NCBI GenBank assembly: GCA_022572885.1
Contig: JACZVC010000026.1
Location: forward strand, 1 to 41,565
Direction of reading: 5' to 3'
Length of the DNA stretch: 41,565 bases
Origin: Pseudomonadota bacterium
GTDB lineage: Bacteria > Pseudomonadota > Gammaproteobacteria > Steroidobacterales > MnTg04
Shown here: in pieces, positions 14,881-24,347 of the stretch
Position numbering within the stretch: position 1 is the first letter of the stretch
Layout: every line of letters starts with the position of its first letter
Program-made: the position numbers and the translations under genes
Notes under the pieces: model-generated
Seen by the model: the letters and a program-made list of their open reading frames with translations, nothing else
Database searches by the model: none
What the model was told of the DNA's origin: nothing

Positions 14881-16035
14881 ATGGCCAAATTCGACCCTCA
14901 AACGCCATACAACGACCTGCCGATGCTGCCGCCAGCGGATGGCGAAATCGAAACATCCGCGATATTGAAAAAATGTATTTCGGCGCGCGTGGCGCTTGCG
15001 GAACTGAAACAGGCCGCCGAGTTAATCCCCAATGCAGCGGTCCTGGTCAATGCACTGCCGCTGATGGAAGCCCGCGCGAGTTCGGAAATCGAAAATATCG
15101 TAACCACGACGGACAAGCTTTTTGAATTTGCCGACGTCGCGGAAGACAAGGCGGACCCGGCGACAAAAGAAGCATTGCGTTATCGGCGAGCATTATTTGA
15201 AGGCAGCCGTGCCGTGCAACTGGGTTCACTCACGGTAAAGACGGCGATCGGTCTTTGCCGTACCGTCAAGAATGACAAGAAACTGGACATCCGCGATAAC
15301 AAGGGAACAAATCTCAAAAGCAGCGCCAGCCGAAAAATCATCTACACGCCACCCGAGGGGAAAAAGCTGATAGCGGAAAAACTCGCTAACTGGGAAAAAT
15401 TTCTGCACGATAAATCGAATATGGATCCACTGGTAAAAATGGCGATCCAGCATTACCAGTTTGAAGCCATTCATCCATTCAATGACGGTAACGGCCGAAC
15501 CGGCCGGATTCTGAATATCCTGTTCCTGGTCGAACAGGGGTTGCTCGATTCACCGATTCTTTATCTGAGCCGCTACATCATTCGCAAAAGAAAAGATTAT
15601 TATCGCCTGTTGCTCGAAGTAACAACCAAAAAGGCCTGGGAGCCGTGGCTGGAATTTGTCATCGAAGGCGTCGAAGAAACCTGCTTGTGGACCACCGAGA
15701 AAATCAAATCAATCCGCGAATTGATGCAACACACGAGTTTATTTATTCAAAAAAAGTTGCCGAGAATTTATTCCTGGGAGCTGAGCGAGTTGTTGTTCAA
15801 ACAACCTTACTGCAGGATCGGAAACCTGGTCGATGCAGGGATCGCCAAACGCCAGACGGCATCTGTTTATCTCAAACAGCTTTGCGATATCGGTGTACTC
15901 AAGGAAAGTAAATCCGGCCGTGAGACCTTGTTCGTACACCCGAAATATATCGATTTACTGACGGTCGAGGAAAACGTCTACATTTATTACGCCGGCATAG
16001 AAACCGAAACAGCAAGCGTCCATACCGCCGCCTAG
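14881..16035 (+). CDS. Fic-domain protein AMPylator (class II, SoFic-like) with C-terminal winged helix
   Basis: A 384-residue protein from the ATG at 14881, with AAGGAG 9 bases upstream; the frame stays open to 14659 but that part is the operator array. A Fic N-terminal domain (about 10-110) carries the inhibitory helix SxxxEN (Ser67 to Asn72, SSEIEN), so this is a class II, self-inhibited Fic. The catalytic motif HPFNDGNGRTGR begins at His198 and is intact. Residues about 310-370 (LLFKQPYCRIGNLVDAGIAK, then YLKQLCDIGVLKE) form a winged helix. The family transfers AMP from ATP to Ser, Thr or Tyr side chains. Autoregulation through the box array is a strong inference. Confidence 0.9.
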   Translation: MAKFDPQTPYNDLPMLPPADGEIETSAILKKCISARVALAELKQAAELIPNAAVLVNALPLMEARASSEIENIVTTTDKLFEFADVAEDKADPATKEALRYRRALFEGSRAVQLGSLTVKTAIGLCRTVKNDKKLDIRDNKGTNLKSSASRKIIYTPPEGKKLIAEKLANWEKFLHDKSNMDPLVKMAIQHYQFEAIHPFNDGNGRTGRILNILFLVEQGLLDSPILYLSRYIIRKRKDYYRLLLEVTTKKAWEPWLEFVIEGVEETCLWTTEKIKSIRELMQHTSLFIQKKLPRIYSWELSELLFKQPYCRIGNLVDAGIAKRQTASVYLKQLCDIGVLKESKSGRETLFVHPKYIDLLTVEENVYIYYAGIETETASVHTAA

Positions 16036-16101
16036 CGCGATTCTCAATCGGCTAACCCGGATGGCCGCATTATGGGCGCCGTAATAATCGGCAGGCTGAT
16101 G

Positions 16102-16122
16102 CGGTCTTTCTTAGCAAGACCG
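16102..16122 (+). terminator. Hairpin after fic (possible weak terminator)
   Basis: CGGTCTT (16102-16108) and AAGACCG (16116-16122) pair perfectly around a 7-base loop. It is followed by an A-rich stretch and TTTT at 16134-16137 rather than an immediate T-run, so termination would be weak. It lies between fic and the next gene on the same strand and could instead act in the leader of that gene. Confidence 0.35.
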
Positions 16123-16141
16123 TAAAACAAGACTTTTAGCG

Positions 16142-16582
16142 ATGCCCGATAACGCAAAACTACCCATTAAGACACAGTTACAACGAAACGCCGTTGCGCT
16201 GATCAGTTTTCTTGTCGCCCTGACCAGTCTCGGCTACAACACCTGGCGGAACGAACAAACCGAGGCTAACCGAAACATTCGTGCCGCCGGCTTTGAAATG
16301 ATTATCGCCATGGCCGATTTGCATGAAGTGGTTTTTCTTGGGCATTTTTCGCCCGGCACCGTCGCCGGAAGTGAAAAAAAAGGGTGGGCAGTGGTTCTTG
16401 GCCTGCAAGACCTGAGCATGGTAATGCCGGCCTCGGTGCAGGAGGCCGCCACCGAGCTTGGCAAGGCCTGGGCAGAGGAGTCCGGAATCCTGGGGGAACC
16501 CGAAGCGAGTATCAGCCAGATCAATTTGACAATTGACAGTCTTCGCTATGAAATCCTGATGACGCTGCAAGCGCTGGACTGA
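16142..16582 (+). CDS. Hypothetical protein with one N-terminal membrane helix
   Basis: A 146-residue protein starting with ATG at 16142. One hydrophobic helix (about 16-33, AVALISFLVALTSLGYNTW) follows a basic N-terminus, so the C-terminal 110 residues are probably periplasmic. That part is helical (FEMIIAMADLHEVVFLGHF, then ISQINLTIDSLRYEILMTLQAL). I do not recognise a family. It lies 106 bases after fic on the same strand, beyond the hairpin. Confidence 0.62.
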   Translation: MPDNAKLPIKTQLQRNAVALISFLVALTSLGYNTWRNEQTEANRNIRAAGFEMIIAMADLHEVVFLGHFSPGTVAGSEKKGWAVVLGLQDLSMVMPASVQEAATELGKAWAEESGILGEPEASISQINLTIDSLRYEILMTLQALD

Positions 16583-16624
16583 ACTGAGCTAACTGTGTCG
16601 TTAACGCGAACAGAAGGCGCCTGC

Positions 16625-16909
16625 TTACTTTTTCCACGACGAATCATAAGGATTGAATCCGGCATCGCTCACACTGACATCGAGTTCTTCAGACGAGTCG
16701 ATCCTTGCATCGCTCGTGTCCTGGTCTTGCAGCTCCTGCAAGGCCTCTTGCACTTTAGCCCCGCCGAAGATTCCGGTCTTCATGATCGACAACTTTAACG
16801 TTTTGATGGTGCCATCCCAAATGTTGGGATTATTCTTATTTTTCACGATATCGTCAGGTCCCTTTTGATCCGGGCCATCGGGCGATTTGACTTTAGGGTC
16901 TGAAGTCAT
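16625..16909 (-). CDS. Small hydrophilic hypothetical protein
   Basis: A 94-residue protein with a strong AGGAGG ribosome site 6-7 bases before its ATG (16909). It is highly charged and rich in Asp, Lys, Ser and Pro (start MTSDPKVKSPDGPDQKGPDD), with a central segment IKTLKLSIMKTGIFGGAKVQEALQ and a disordered acidic tail. No membrane helix, signal peptide or known motif is seen. A short palindrome (16921-16933) lies just upstream. Confidence 0.6.
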   Translation of the reverse strand: MTSDPKVKSPDGPDQKGPDDIVKNKNNPNIWDGTIKTLKLSIMKTGIFGGAKVQEALQELQDQDTSDARIDSSEELDVSVSDAGFNPYDSSWKK

Positions 16910-16920
16910 GATTCCCTCCT

Positions 16921-16933
16921 GATACCAAGTATC
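16921..16933 (-). promoter_or_regulatory. GATAC-N3-GTATC palindrome at the 5' end of the small gene
   Basis: A perfect 5-bp inverted repeat with a 3-base centre directly upstream of the AGGAGG ribosome site of the 94-residue gene. It could be an operator or a small leader hairpin. The site is short, so chance is possible. In the remaining 260 or so bases up to the next gene (16934-17195) I see no gene or clear RNA element. Confidence 0.25.
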
Positions 16934-17195
16934 ACGAGATTACATAATGATTGAACAACAATATTAATTCCTTGCCATTGGGAGTCTGTGACTTACATCA
17001 CGGTTTTTGCAGGCGCACAGCTTCGCGAGCATCGGGCAGTCCCCGGGTGATGGTCTTTGGGAAGCCCTGATGGCTCACCAGCATTCAGTCAGCCCGTTAA
17101 CCCTGAAGGTCGGCCGGCGCAGGTAGCTATTGGCGAGAACTTTCTCCAGTATAAGCCGCTCGGGATTCGTATTTCCGAGAAACAAGGTGCTTTCG

Positions 17196-18881
17196 ATGCT
17201 GGTTCGCCGTTCCGTTTTGTACGCGGTTTTCTGCGGTTTTCTGCTGACCGCCTGCGCGCCGGCGGATCAGACTTCTTCCATAACGCCCGCCAGCCAGGCG
17301 GCTTTTGCCATGCCTGACAGATATGGGGCCGACGTTGCCGAACTCGTGCTGGGCGCCGGCGGCAACGCAGTCGATGCGGCGATCGCCACGGCCTTTTCGC
17401 TCGCCGTGACCTATCCCGAGGCCGGCAACATCGGCGGCGGCGGCTTCATGCTGATCTATATGGATGGCCGATCTTATTTTCTGGATTACCGGGAAGTCGC
17501 GCCAGCCGCCGCCAGCCGCGATATGTATCTGGATGAAAATGGCGATGTCGTTCCGGGCTTGAGCCGGGTCGGTCACAGGGCCCCCGGCGTACCGGGTACC
17601 GTGGCTGGCATGTGGGCCGCGCACCAGCGATTTGGCAGCATGGCGTGGGCTGAATTACTCGCGCCGGCGATCGACCTGGCGGAAAACGGTTTTGTGGCAG
17701 ACAAAATGTTGGCGGCACGGACAAAGAGAAAGCGAAAAACCTACGCGGGAAAAACCAATTTCGATCGGTATTTCGGCAAACTGGAGGCCGGGGCCGTGTT
17801 TTCGCAACCCGAGCTGGCGGAGACTCTCAGGCGAATCGCGGCGAACGGTCGTGCCGGTTTTTACCAGGGAGAGACCGCTGTCTATTTCGTCGATGAAATG
17901 AAACGCGGTGGTGGACTGATCGGCAGGGATGACTTGATCGAGTATCGGCCGGTCTGGCGGGAACCACTCAAGGCGTCGTGGCGTGACTACCAGTTGCTGT
18001 CGGCGCCGCCACCGAGTTCGGGTGGTTTCGCGATCATCCAGTTGCTCAAGATGAAAGACCACCTGGCCGGAGAATTCGATGGGCTAGACCACAACTCCGC
18101 ACAATATGTGCACTTGATCGCCGAAATGGAAAAAAGGGTTTTCGCGGACCGGGCGGAATATTTTGGCGACCCCGATTTCGTCGATGTACCGATTGACAAG
18201 CTGATCGCCGATGACTATATCGAAGCGCGCGCCGCGGAAGTTGACAGGGATGCAATTTCTTCGATCGACAGTGTACCGCCCGGGCTGGAGTCACCCCATA
18301 CAACCCATTTTTCCATCGCGGATAAAGACGGCAACGCGGTTTCCAACAGCTACACGTTAAACAGCTACTTCGGCAGCGGCGTGGTCGTCGAAGGCGCCGG
18401 ATTCGTGCTCAACAACGAAATGGACGATTTCAGCGCCAAACCCGGTGCTCCAAACATCTACGGTGTCGTCGGAAAAACAGCGAATAAAATCCAACCCGGT
18501 AAACGGATGTTGTCATCGATGTCGCCGACGATCCTTTTGCAAGACGGCGAAATCAGCATGGTGTTGGGAACACCGGGCGGGTCGACGATATTTACCACTG
18601 TGTTTCAGGCGATCGTCAATATTCTCGACTTTGGCATGACACCCGAAGAAGCCGCTGGCGCCAGCCGGTTTCACCACCAGTTGCTGCCACCCGACCTGGT
18701 GACTTATAGCCGGAGCCGGCCGTTGTCCGATGCCACGATCGAGGGTCTGATCGAGAAAGGTTACCGGCCCAGGCCGCATAGATGGGACTATGGCGACCTC
18801 CAGATCGTCTGGCGGGATGGCGATCGCTACCGGGTGGCATCGGATCCGCGCAAACGTGGAGAAGCGCGGGTCTTGCACTGA
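17196..18881 (+). CDS. ggt: Gamma-glutamyltransferase (lipoprotein)
   Basis: A 561-residue protein from the ATG at 17196 (AAGGTG ribosome site); an upstream in-frame ATG at 17130 would place the signal peptide internally. The lipobox LLTAC follows a hydrophobic signal. The family blocks are clear: GGNAVDAAIATAFSLAVTYP, GNIGGGGFML, PPPSSGGFAI and the nucleophile motif HTTHFSIADKDGNAVS with catalytic Thr369 at the expected self-cleavage site; MSPTILLQDG and LGTPGGSTI follow. It should cleave glutathione and gamma-glutamyl compounds in the periplasm. Lipid anchoring is less common than a soluble form. It ends 5 bases before the convergent FG-GAP gene. Confidence 0.92.
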   Translation: MLVRRSVLYAVFCGFLLTACAPADQTSSITPASQAAFAMPDRYGADVAELVLGAGGNAVDAAIATAFSLAVTYPEAGNIGGGGFMLIYMDGRSYFLDYREVAPAAASRDMYLDENGDVVPGLSRVGHRAPGVPGTVAGMWAAHQRFGSMAWAELLAPAIDLAENGFVADKMLAARTKRKRKTYAGKTNFDRYFGKLEAGAVFSQPELAETLRRIAANGRAGFYQGETAVYFVDEMKRGGGLIGRDDLIEYRPVWREPLKASWRDYQLLSAPPPSSGGFAIIQLLKMKDHLAGEFDGLDHNSAQYVHLIAEMEKRVFADRAEYFGDPDFVDVPIDKLIADDYIEARAAEVDRDAISSIDSVPPGLESPHTTHFSIADKDGNAVSNSYTLNSYFGSGVVVEGAGFVLNNEMDDFSAKPGAPNIYGVVGKTANKIQPGKRMLSSMSPTILLQDGEISMVLGTPGGSTIFTTVFQAIVNILDFGMTPEEAAGASRFHHQLLPPDLVTYSRSRPLSDATIEGLIEKGYRPRPHRWDYGDLQIVWRDGDRYRVASDPRKRGEARVLH

Positions 18882-18886
18882 TCGGC

Positions 18887-20677
18887 TCAGCGGCGGGGCA
18901 CGATTTCACCACTGATAATCAGCAGGTTGCCAACGTCCAGCGCCGTCGGCGACACGCCGTTGCCGCGCATTTCATTAATGATCAGGTCGATCTTGCCGTC
19001 CCGATCCATATCCGCAGCGGCGGCACTGTACATCAGCGTGTCACCGGCGTCGTCGACCGAGCGCTCGCCATTCGCTCCATATATGTCAGTGATCGCGAAC
19101 ACCGCTGGATCGGGTTGCCGGTCATTCTGCAAATCGATGACCTCCGGCCACCGCCCCGCTTGCCCCCACAAAATATGAACGACCCCCGCCTGCACCCTTC
19201 CCAGCGGGTTTTCCAGGGGCCCCGCTATGGCCAGATCGGCAATACCATCGCCATCGATGTCCCCATGCAAGGAGGTATCGCTGGAAATGGCGCCGGCTGG
19301 CCCGAGGATCGTCGTGGTCCGCACACCGGCCGGACCCGTGGTCATCGAGAAATTCTGATTTCTCAGCAGGGATGCCGAAAAAAACACATGGCCCACTCCA
19401 GCCCTGACCCGGTCTGTGCGGGAAACACCGCTAATATCGCCAACGAACAGGTCCGCGGTCCCGTCGGCGTCATAATCGAGGCCGCCCAGTAACTCCTCGC
19501 CGAAGCGCTCGTTGCTAAACAGATTCGGCACGCTGCCGCCGTCTATACGCGTGGTGCTGCCAGGCGCACTGTCCACCGAAAAACTGAAACCGCTGGCCCA
19601 ACTCGTGCCGAGCGGAAAGTTATCGTCCCAGACAATGAACAAGCTGCCGCCGGGATTGCCGCCATGGCGGATTGCCGAGTTGTTCGGCGCCCCATCGGCC
19701 AGCAAACTGCCGCCAATCCGTGACAATGCGGCAGCAATCAAGACTTCGCTGCGCCCGTTGTTATCCAGATCGGCCAAAGCAACGGTTGCGCCAAAGTGAT
19801 AATCGGCCGATCCCGGCGGTGGCGTAATTTTCGCGATGTGCCCGGCCAGCGCGGTCGCGCCAAAGCCGGCCAGATCGATGGTCAGATTGGCATTGAGGTG
19901 GACACCGCCCCGGATCAGGTAGGCGGCGCCCCGGTTGGATTCGCTTGCATTGTCTTCCTGATCCGCGCCTACCAGGATATCGGCAATCCCATCGCCGGTA
20001 ACGTCACCGGTGCGCACCCACATGCCCAGGCGATCGAGTTCGGCCGCGCCAACCAGGGTAAACAACGTGACACTGGGCGGTGGGGCGGCGAGGTCCACGA
20101 TCACGCCGTTGTTGGCGAGATCTCGCAAGATACTGTTGCCGACCAAAATGGTCAGCGCGCCCGCGCCAATTCTTCCTGACGCAGGTTCGGTGAAATTTTG
20201 CCGGGCGATCAACAGATCACAGAGACCATCGCCGGTTACATCGTCCATCCAGATCTCGCTGCCGGCCACTTCGTTGGGCGCCGAACCGGCGATGGTCAGA
20301 ATACGGGTATTCGGAACCGCGGTATCGATGCTTTGATTTATCTGCCCATCGCCAAATATCAGTCGAACCTGCCCGGCATTCGCCCTGGAAAACGGGGAAG
20401 CGAGCATCTCCGAGCGTGCGTAATCCACGAAGCCGTCATTATCGCAATCGAAACCGCCGGCAACCGGCACGCCAAACGCACCGGTAGCTTCCGCACCGGA
20501 GACGCGGATCAAGCCGTTAGCGGTCGACAGCCCGTTGAGATCGAGAATGACCTGGGCCAAAGGCGGCGGCGGCTGAGGTATCGGTAGCGGTTGAAACTCA
20601 CTGCCACATTGTACGAACAGAAATGATCCACATAGCGCCACACTGCTTTTGTGGATCCATGACCCTGGTCTGTACAT
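18887..20677 (-). CDS. FG-GAP repeat (integrin-alpha-like beta-propeller) lipoprotein
   Basis: A 596-residue protein. A signal region (1-24, SSVALCGSFLFVQC) ends with a plausible lipobox Cys, followed by a Pro-rich spacer (PLPIPQPPPPL). The rest contains at least six FG-GAP blades with calcium-binding DxDxDG loops: DVTGDGLCDLLI, DVTGDGIADILVG, DLDNNGRSEVLIAA, DYDADGTADLFVGD, DIDGDGIADLAIAG and DMDRDGKIDLII. Such proteins form surface-exposed propellers used in adhesion or ligand binding. The exact ligand cannot be told. It is convergent with ggt and the stops are 5 bases apart. Confidence 0.82.
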   Translation of the reverse strand: MYRPGSWIHKSSVALCGSFLFVQCGSEFQPLPIPQPPPPLAQVILDLNGLSTANGLIRVSGAEATGAFGVPVAGGFDCDNDGFVDYARSEMLASPFSRANAGQVRLIFGDGQINQSIDTAVPNTRILTIAGSAPNEVAGSEIWMDDVTGDGLCDLLIARQNFTEPASGRIGAGALTILVGNSILRDLANNGVIVDLAAPPPSVTLFTLVGAAELDRLGMWVRTGDVTGDGIADILVGADQEDNASESNRGAAYLIRGGVHLNANLTIDLAGFGATALAGHIAKITPPPGSADYHFGATVALADLDNNGRSEVLIAAALSRIGGSLLADGAPNNSAIRHGGNPGGSLFIVWDDNFPLGTSWASGFSFSVDSAPGSTTRIDGGSVPNLFSNERFGEELLGGLDYDADGTADLFVGDISGVSRTDRVRAGVGHVFFSASLLRNQNFSMTTGPAGVRTTTILGPAGAISSDTSLHGDIDGDGIADLAIAGPLENPLGRVQAGVVHILWGQAGRWPEVIDLQNDRQPDPAVFAITDIYGANGERSVDDAGDTLMYSAAAADMDRDGKIDLIINEMRGNGVSPTALDVGNLLIISGEIVPRR

Positions 20678-20750
20678 AGCAGCCCCGCAACTTTTCCCCT
20701 GTCATTTGAGACAGCATGTTGCCGTTAAAGTGCATGAAACCGCGGGACAC

Positions 20751-21995
20751 CTAGTCCGCGGAAACCACATCCCGCACTGCCCTGATCAGCGCCAGGTCGC
20801 CGGCTTGCAGTTGCTCTCCCATGCGACGAGTGATTATTTCTGCCAGGCGTTTCGCTTCGGCGAGCATGGCCGGGTCTGCCGTGGCGATTTTTAACGCCAG
20901 GAGCATGCCCTCCCGCGCCAGGAAATCTTCGCCGTTTTCCCGAGTGAACGGCTGCAGGACCGCATACGCCAGCTTTTTCCGACCAGCCTGTTTCGCATAA
21001 ATCGCCAGGGCCAGGGCTTCGCCTGAACTTTTCACGCTGAAACCCGGGGCTATACGCAGGCAACGCTCACACCAACGCCACGCCGCGGCGGTATCGTTGG
21101 CCGCCAACAACCGGGACACCGCATCCCGCGCAAGCCTGACGCCGACCCGGGTATTTTCCCAGGCCAGTAACCGTTCGAGGAACCAGGCCTCGGCACTATC
21201 CGGGTCGGCCTGTTCCTTTATATGCTGGCAGACAGTTTTATATGCCCGATCATATTTTCCGGCCGAAGAATACAGATGCACTTCATCCAGGCATGCTTTG
21301 TGCGCTGTTGCCGCGGCTCGATCCGCCTTGGCCGCGGCGATCTCTGGTGCATTTATCACCTGCAAGCCCAACTCCGCCCTGTTCAGATAAAGACCGTGAC
21401 CGAGGAAACGGAACACGATGAGCAGCCAGTAAAGCAAGACGAAAATGACCACCGGCGTCGGCAGATGCAATGCCAGCAACCCGGGGAACAAGACCGGCAG
21501 CAAACCAAAGGCTATGGCAACACCGGCATAATCCAGCCGCAGCGATAAGATCAGCCTGAAAAGGTTAAGCGGATTCAGTGAGCGAAACGGATTGTCTGAG
21601 ATGACGACAACGCTGATCATCGCCGGCAACAGAAAAATTGCCGACAAGATTACCGCATTTTCCGCTCCCTGGCTGACTCTCGCCGCCGACCAGTATGCCG
21701 CGCCAAAAACCAGGATCAGAAAAAGAATGAACAGTGGCCGAGCCTGGGCCGGGTTGATCAACTCCTCGGACAACACGGGGACATCCGGCCGGCCAAGCGC
21801 TGCGAAGCTCAAGATTATGAAAAGATACTTGGCAAACCAGGGGACCAGGAGGAGCAGCAGCGGTAGTCCCAGAATGCCGGCGGAAAAGCTCAGCCACAGA
21901 CCCAGGGAAAAGCTGATGGCTGCGATAACCGTCGTCATGTCGGTCGCAAAACCGATCAAATCGGCCAACCTGCCCTGATCGGGTTCATTAGTCAT
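20751..21995 (-). CDS. Polytopic membrane protein with helical-repeat cytoplasmic domain
   Basis: A 414-residue protein from the ATG at 21995; a TTG at 22055 is in frame but less likely. Roughly six hydrophobic segments fill residues 15-200 (for example FLGLWLSFSAGILGLPLLLL-like, FLILVFGAAYWSA, GLLPVLFPGLLAL, FVLLYWLLIVF). The C-terminal half (about 225-414) is helical and TPR-like, with WRWCERCLRIAPGF and KKLAYAVLQPF. I do not recognise a named family. It is divergent from the S41 peptidase gene, with about 155 bases between them. Confidence 0.68.
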   Translation of the reverse strand: MTNEPDQGRLADLIGFATDMTTVIAAISFSLGLWLSFSAGILGLPLLLLLVPWFAKYLFIILSFAALGRPDVPVLSEELINPAQARPLFILFLILVFGAAYWSAARVSQGAENAVILSAIFLLPAMISVVVISDNPFRSLNPLNLFRLILSLRLDYAGVAIAFGLLPVLFPGLLALHLPTPVVIFVLLYWLLIVFRFLGHGLYLNRAELGLQVINAPEIAAAKADRAAATAHKACLDEVHLYSSAGKYDRAYKTVCQHIKEQADPDSAEAWFLERLLAWENTRVGVRLARDAVSRLLAANDTAAAWRWCERCLRIAPGFSVKSSGEALALAIYAKQAGRKKLAYAVLQPFTRENGEDFLAREGMLLALKIATADPAMLAEAKRLAEIITRRMGEQLQAGDLALIRAVRDVVSAD

Positions 21996-22149
21996 AACAC
22001 ATACGCTGCACGCCGGCGCCTTGGCCAAAATTTCGTTGCTGTGGTAGTTTGTCAATGCAAACGGACGGCTGACACACTAACAGCCCAACCGAACCCATGC
22101 CATTAGCGCTTGTCAAACCAGTTTCCAGGAAACCACCGTAAGGCACGCC

Positions 22150-23739
22150 ATGTACAACAGTGATCGTTACCCGTTTTTCCGTCTCGCCATCATGCTTGGC
22201 GCCGTATTCATGGCAGCCTGTGGCGGTGGTGGCGGCGGAGGCTCTCCTCCGCCGATAAGCAATTGGGTACAGGGTGTCTTTTTGCCATCCGGCACCTTTT
22301 CCTCACATTGCGCGTCGCCACGGAGCGGTGTGGACGCGAACGGCCGGCCCTTCCCGGATGTGCAAGGCTCGACCCTGGACGAGAATAACTGGCTGCGATC
22401 CTGGAGCGACGAGCTGTATCTTTGGTACAGTGAAATTATCGACCGGGACCCTGCCGGTTTCCAGACCCTCGACTATTTCGACCTACTCAAGACCTTCGCC
22501 ACGACAGCATCCGGCACCGACAAGGACCAGTTTCATTTTACTTTTCCCACGGATGAGTGGCTGGCGTTGTCGCAGGCAGGCGTGAGCGCGGGATACGGCA
22601 TGAATCTGTCGTTCATTTCCTCGGTCCCGCCGCGAAATGTCGTGGTTGCCTATATCGATCCGGGCACGCCGGCGGAGTCGGTACTACCCGTCCTCGCCCG
22701 CGGCGCGATGTTGCTGGCGATCGATGGATTTGACCTGGTCAATGACAACACCAGCGCGGGTATTGACGCATTGAATGCGGGCCTTTTCCCGGCCCAGGCC
22801 GGCGAAACCCATAGCTTTACCGTACTGGATTTTGGCGCGGGGAGCAGTCGTACATTTGACATGGTATCCGCCAATGTCGTGTCAACGCCGGTGCAAAATG
22901 TCAGCACTATTTCGACGATAACCGGTGAAGTCGGCTACATGCTGTTCAACGACCACATCGCGACGGCGGAACAGGGATTGATCGATGCGATCAACTTCTT
23001 GCAGGCCGCAAACATCGACGACCTGGTCATCGATATGCGTTATAACGGCGGCGGGTTTCTGGATATTGCCAGCGAGCTGGCGTACATGATCGCGGGTCCG
23101 GCGCCAACAGCCGGCCGGACCTTCGAGCGTATCGTTTTCAACGACAAACACCCGGTGACCAACCCGGTTACCGGTCAGCCGCTGGCCCCGATTCCTTTTC
23201 ACTCAACCAGCCAGGGTTTTTCCGCACCATTCGGCCAGGCATTGCCAACGCTGGATCTGACCCGGGTTTTTCTTTTGACCGGGCCCAACACCTGTTCGGC
23301 CAGCGAATCGATCATCAACAGCCTGCAAGGCGTCGATGTCGAAATCATCCAGATTGGTTCGACGACCTGCGGCAAGCCCTTCGGATTTTTCCCTGACGAC
23401 AATTGCGGAACGACCTATTTCTCAATCCAGTTCCAGGGCCTCAACGCGAAAGACTTTGGCGACTTCACCGATGGCTTCTCGCCGGCAAACTCCACCGGGA
23501 CCACCGGGGTGCTGGTGACGGGTTGTTCGGTCGCCGATGACTTCTCGGCCGCGCTGGGCGATTCCACGGAAGGGCGCTTGGCCGCGGCACTGGATTATCG
23601 GGACACACAAAGCTGTCCTATGCCATCCGGCACGACGCAAAAACTGGCTTTGTCCGGGCCCGAAACTTTCTCGCTGGATGCGGTTGACGGCCTGGTACCG
23701 AAATCCCCCTGGCTGGAAAACAAGATCATCGTACGCTAG
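22150..23739 (+). CDS. S41-family peptidase lipoprotein (tail-specific protease-like)
   Basis: A 529-residue protein with a lipobox (FMAACGG, Cys at about 24) and a Gly-rich spacer. A PDZ-like segment follows (about 150-245, GYGMNLSFIS ... GTPAESVLPVLARGAMLLAIDGFD). The S41 core includes VGYMLFNDHI, DLVIDMRYNGGGFLDIA and the serine motif NTCSASESIINS, with Ser in CSASE as the candidate nucleophile. GSTTCGKPFGF supplies a candidate catalytic Lys. It should act in the periplasm or at the outer membrane. Substrates are unknown. The gene stands alone on its strand and is followed by a terminator-like hairpin. Confidence 0.85.
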   Translation: MYNSDRYPFFRLAIMLGAVFMAACGGGGGGGSPPPISNWVQGVFLPSGTFSSHCASPRSGVDANGRPFPDVQGSTLDENNWLRSWSDELYLWYSEIIDRDPAGFQTLDYFDLLKTFATTASGTDKDQFHFTFPTDEWLALSQAGVSAGYGMNLSFISSVPPRNVVVAYIDPGTPAESVLPVLARGAMLLAIDGFDLVNDNTSAGIDALNAGLFPAQAGETHSFTVLDFGAGSSRTFDMVSANVVSTPVQNVSTISTITGEVGYMLFNDHIATAEQGLIDAINFLQAANIDDLVIDMRYNGGGFLDIASELAYMIAGPAPTAGRTFERIVFNDKHPVTNPVTGQPLAPIPFHSTSQGFSAPFGQALPTLDLTRVFLLTGPNTCSASESIINSLQGVDVEIIQIGSTTCGKPFGFFPDDNCGTTYFSIQFQGLNAKDFGDFTDGFSPANSTGTTGVLVTGCSVADDFSAALGDSTEGRLAAALDYRDTQSCPMPSGTTQKLALSGPETFSLDAVDGLVPKSPWLENKIIVR

Positions 23740-23862
23740 GCAAGGCAGACCATGTAACACCGTGTATCCCTGCTTATCGACCGGGCGGCAGCGGCTTTTC
23801 CCGGTGGATGGCGTGGACTTTCCCGGAATCCCGATGCGGCAAAAACCATCGCCGCGAACAAT

Positions 23863-23893
23863 GGCGGCATCGATGCCATATCGCCGTTTTTTT
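23863..23893 (+). terminator. Predicted intrinsic terminator after the S41 peptidase gene
   Basis: GGCG (23863-23866) can pair with CGCC (23882-23885); inside lies the 12-bp palindrome GGCATCGATGCC (23866-23877). Seven T residues follow (23887-23893). The stem is imperfect because of the internal palindrome, but the GC stem plus T-run on the correct strand argues for termination, about 125 bases after the stop codon. Confidence 0.5.
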
Positions 23894-23952
23894 GCTCATG
23901 GCGGACGCATTAGCTGATACTATTTAGCCGTCTAAACATGGAGGTGACACGC

Positions 23953-24339
23953 ATGCATAATCCTATTTTCGTCAAGTCGCTCGTTATTGCGCTGATCGCC
24001 GGGTTGCTTTGCCTGGGATTCCCGCAGGGATCGATGGCCGGTATGATCGGTACGGACTCGCTGATTGAAGCACAGGAACGGCAGGGTCAGATTGACAGGA
24101 TCAATGACATTCTGGCCAAGGACAATGTCAGACATCAATTGATCAGATTCGGCGTCGATCCGGCGAATGCCGAAGCCCGTGTCGCGAGTCTGAGCAATTC
24201 TGAACTACTGAATCTGGAAAATAGCCTGAACGGGTTGAATAAAGCCGGCGCCGGCGCTATTGAGATCTTCGGCATCGTATTCATCGTGATTCTTATCCTT
24301 GAATTGCTCGATGTGACCAACCTTGTGCGTGGCATCTGA
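23953..24339 (+). CDS. PA2779-like small membrane protein
   Basis: A 128-residue protein. The ATG at 23953 is chosen because GGAGGTGA (23940-23947) lies 5 bases upstream; an ATG at 23938 would overlap that site. Signal-like helix at about 5-27 (FVKSLVIALIAGLLCLGFPQ, ending near SMAGM), a helical middle with repeated Gln, Asp and Asn (EAQERQGQIDRINDILAKDN), and a C-terminal membrane helix (about 100-120, IFGIVFIVILILELLDV). The order with the peptidase-like gene 8 bases downstream matches the PA2779/PA2778 pair of Pseudomonas, whose function is not established. Confidence 0.8.
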   Translation: MHNPIFVKSLVIALIAGLLCLGFPQGSMAGMIGTDSLIEAQERQGQIDRINDILAKDNVRHQLIRFGVDPANAEARVASLSNSELLNLENSLNGLNKAGAGAIEIFGIVFIVILILELLDVTNLVRGI

Positions 24340-24347
24340 CTGAAAGT

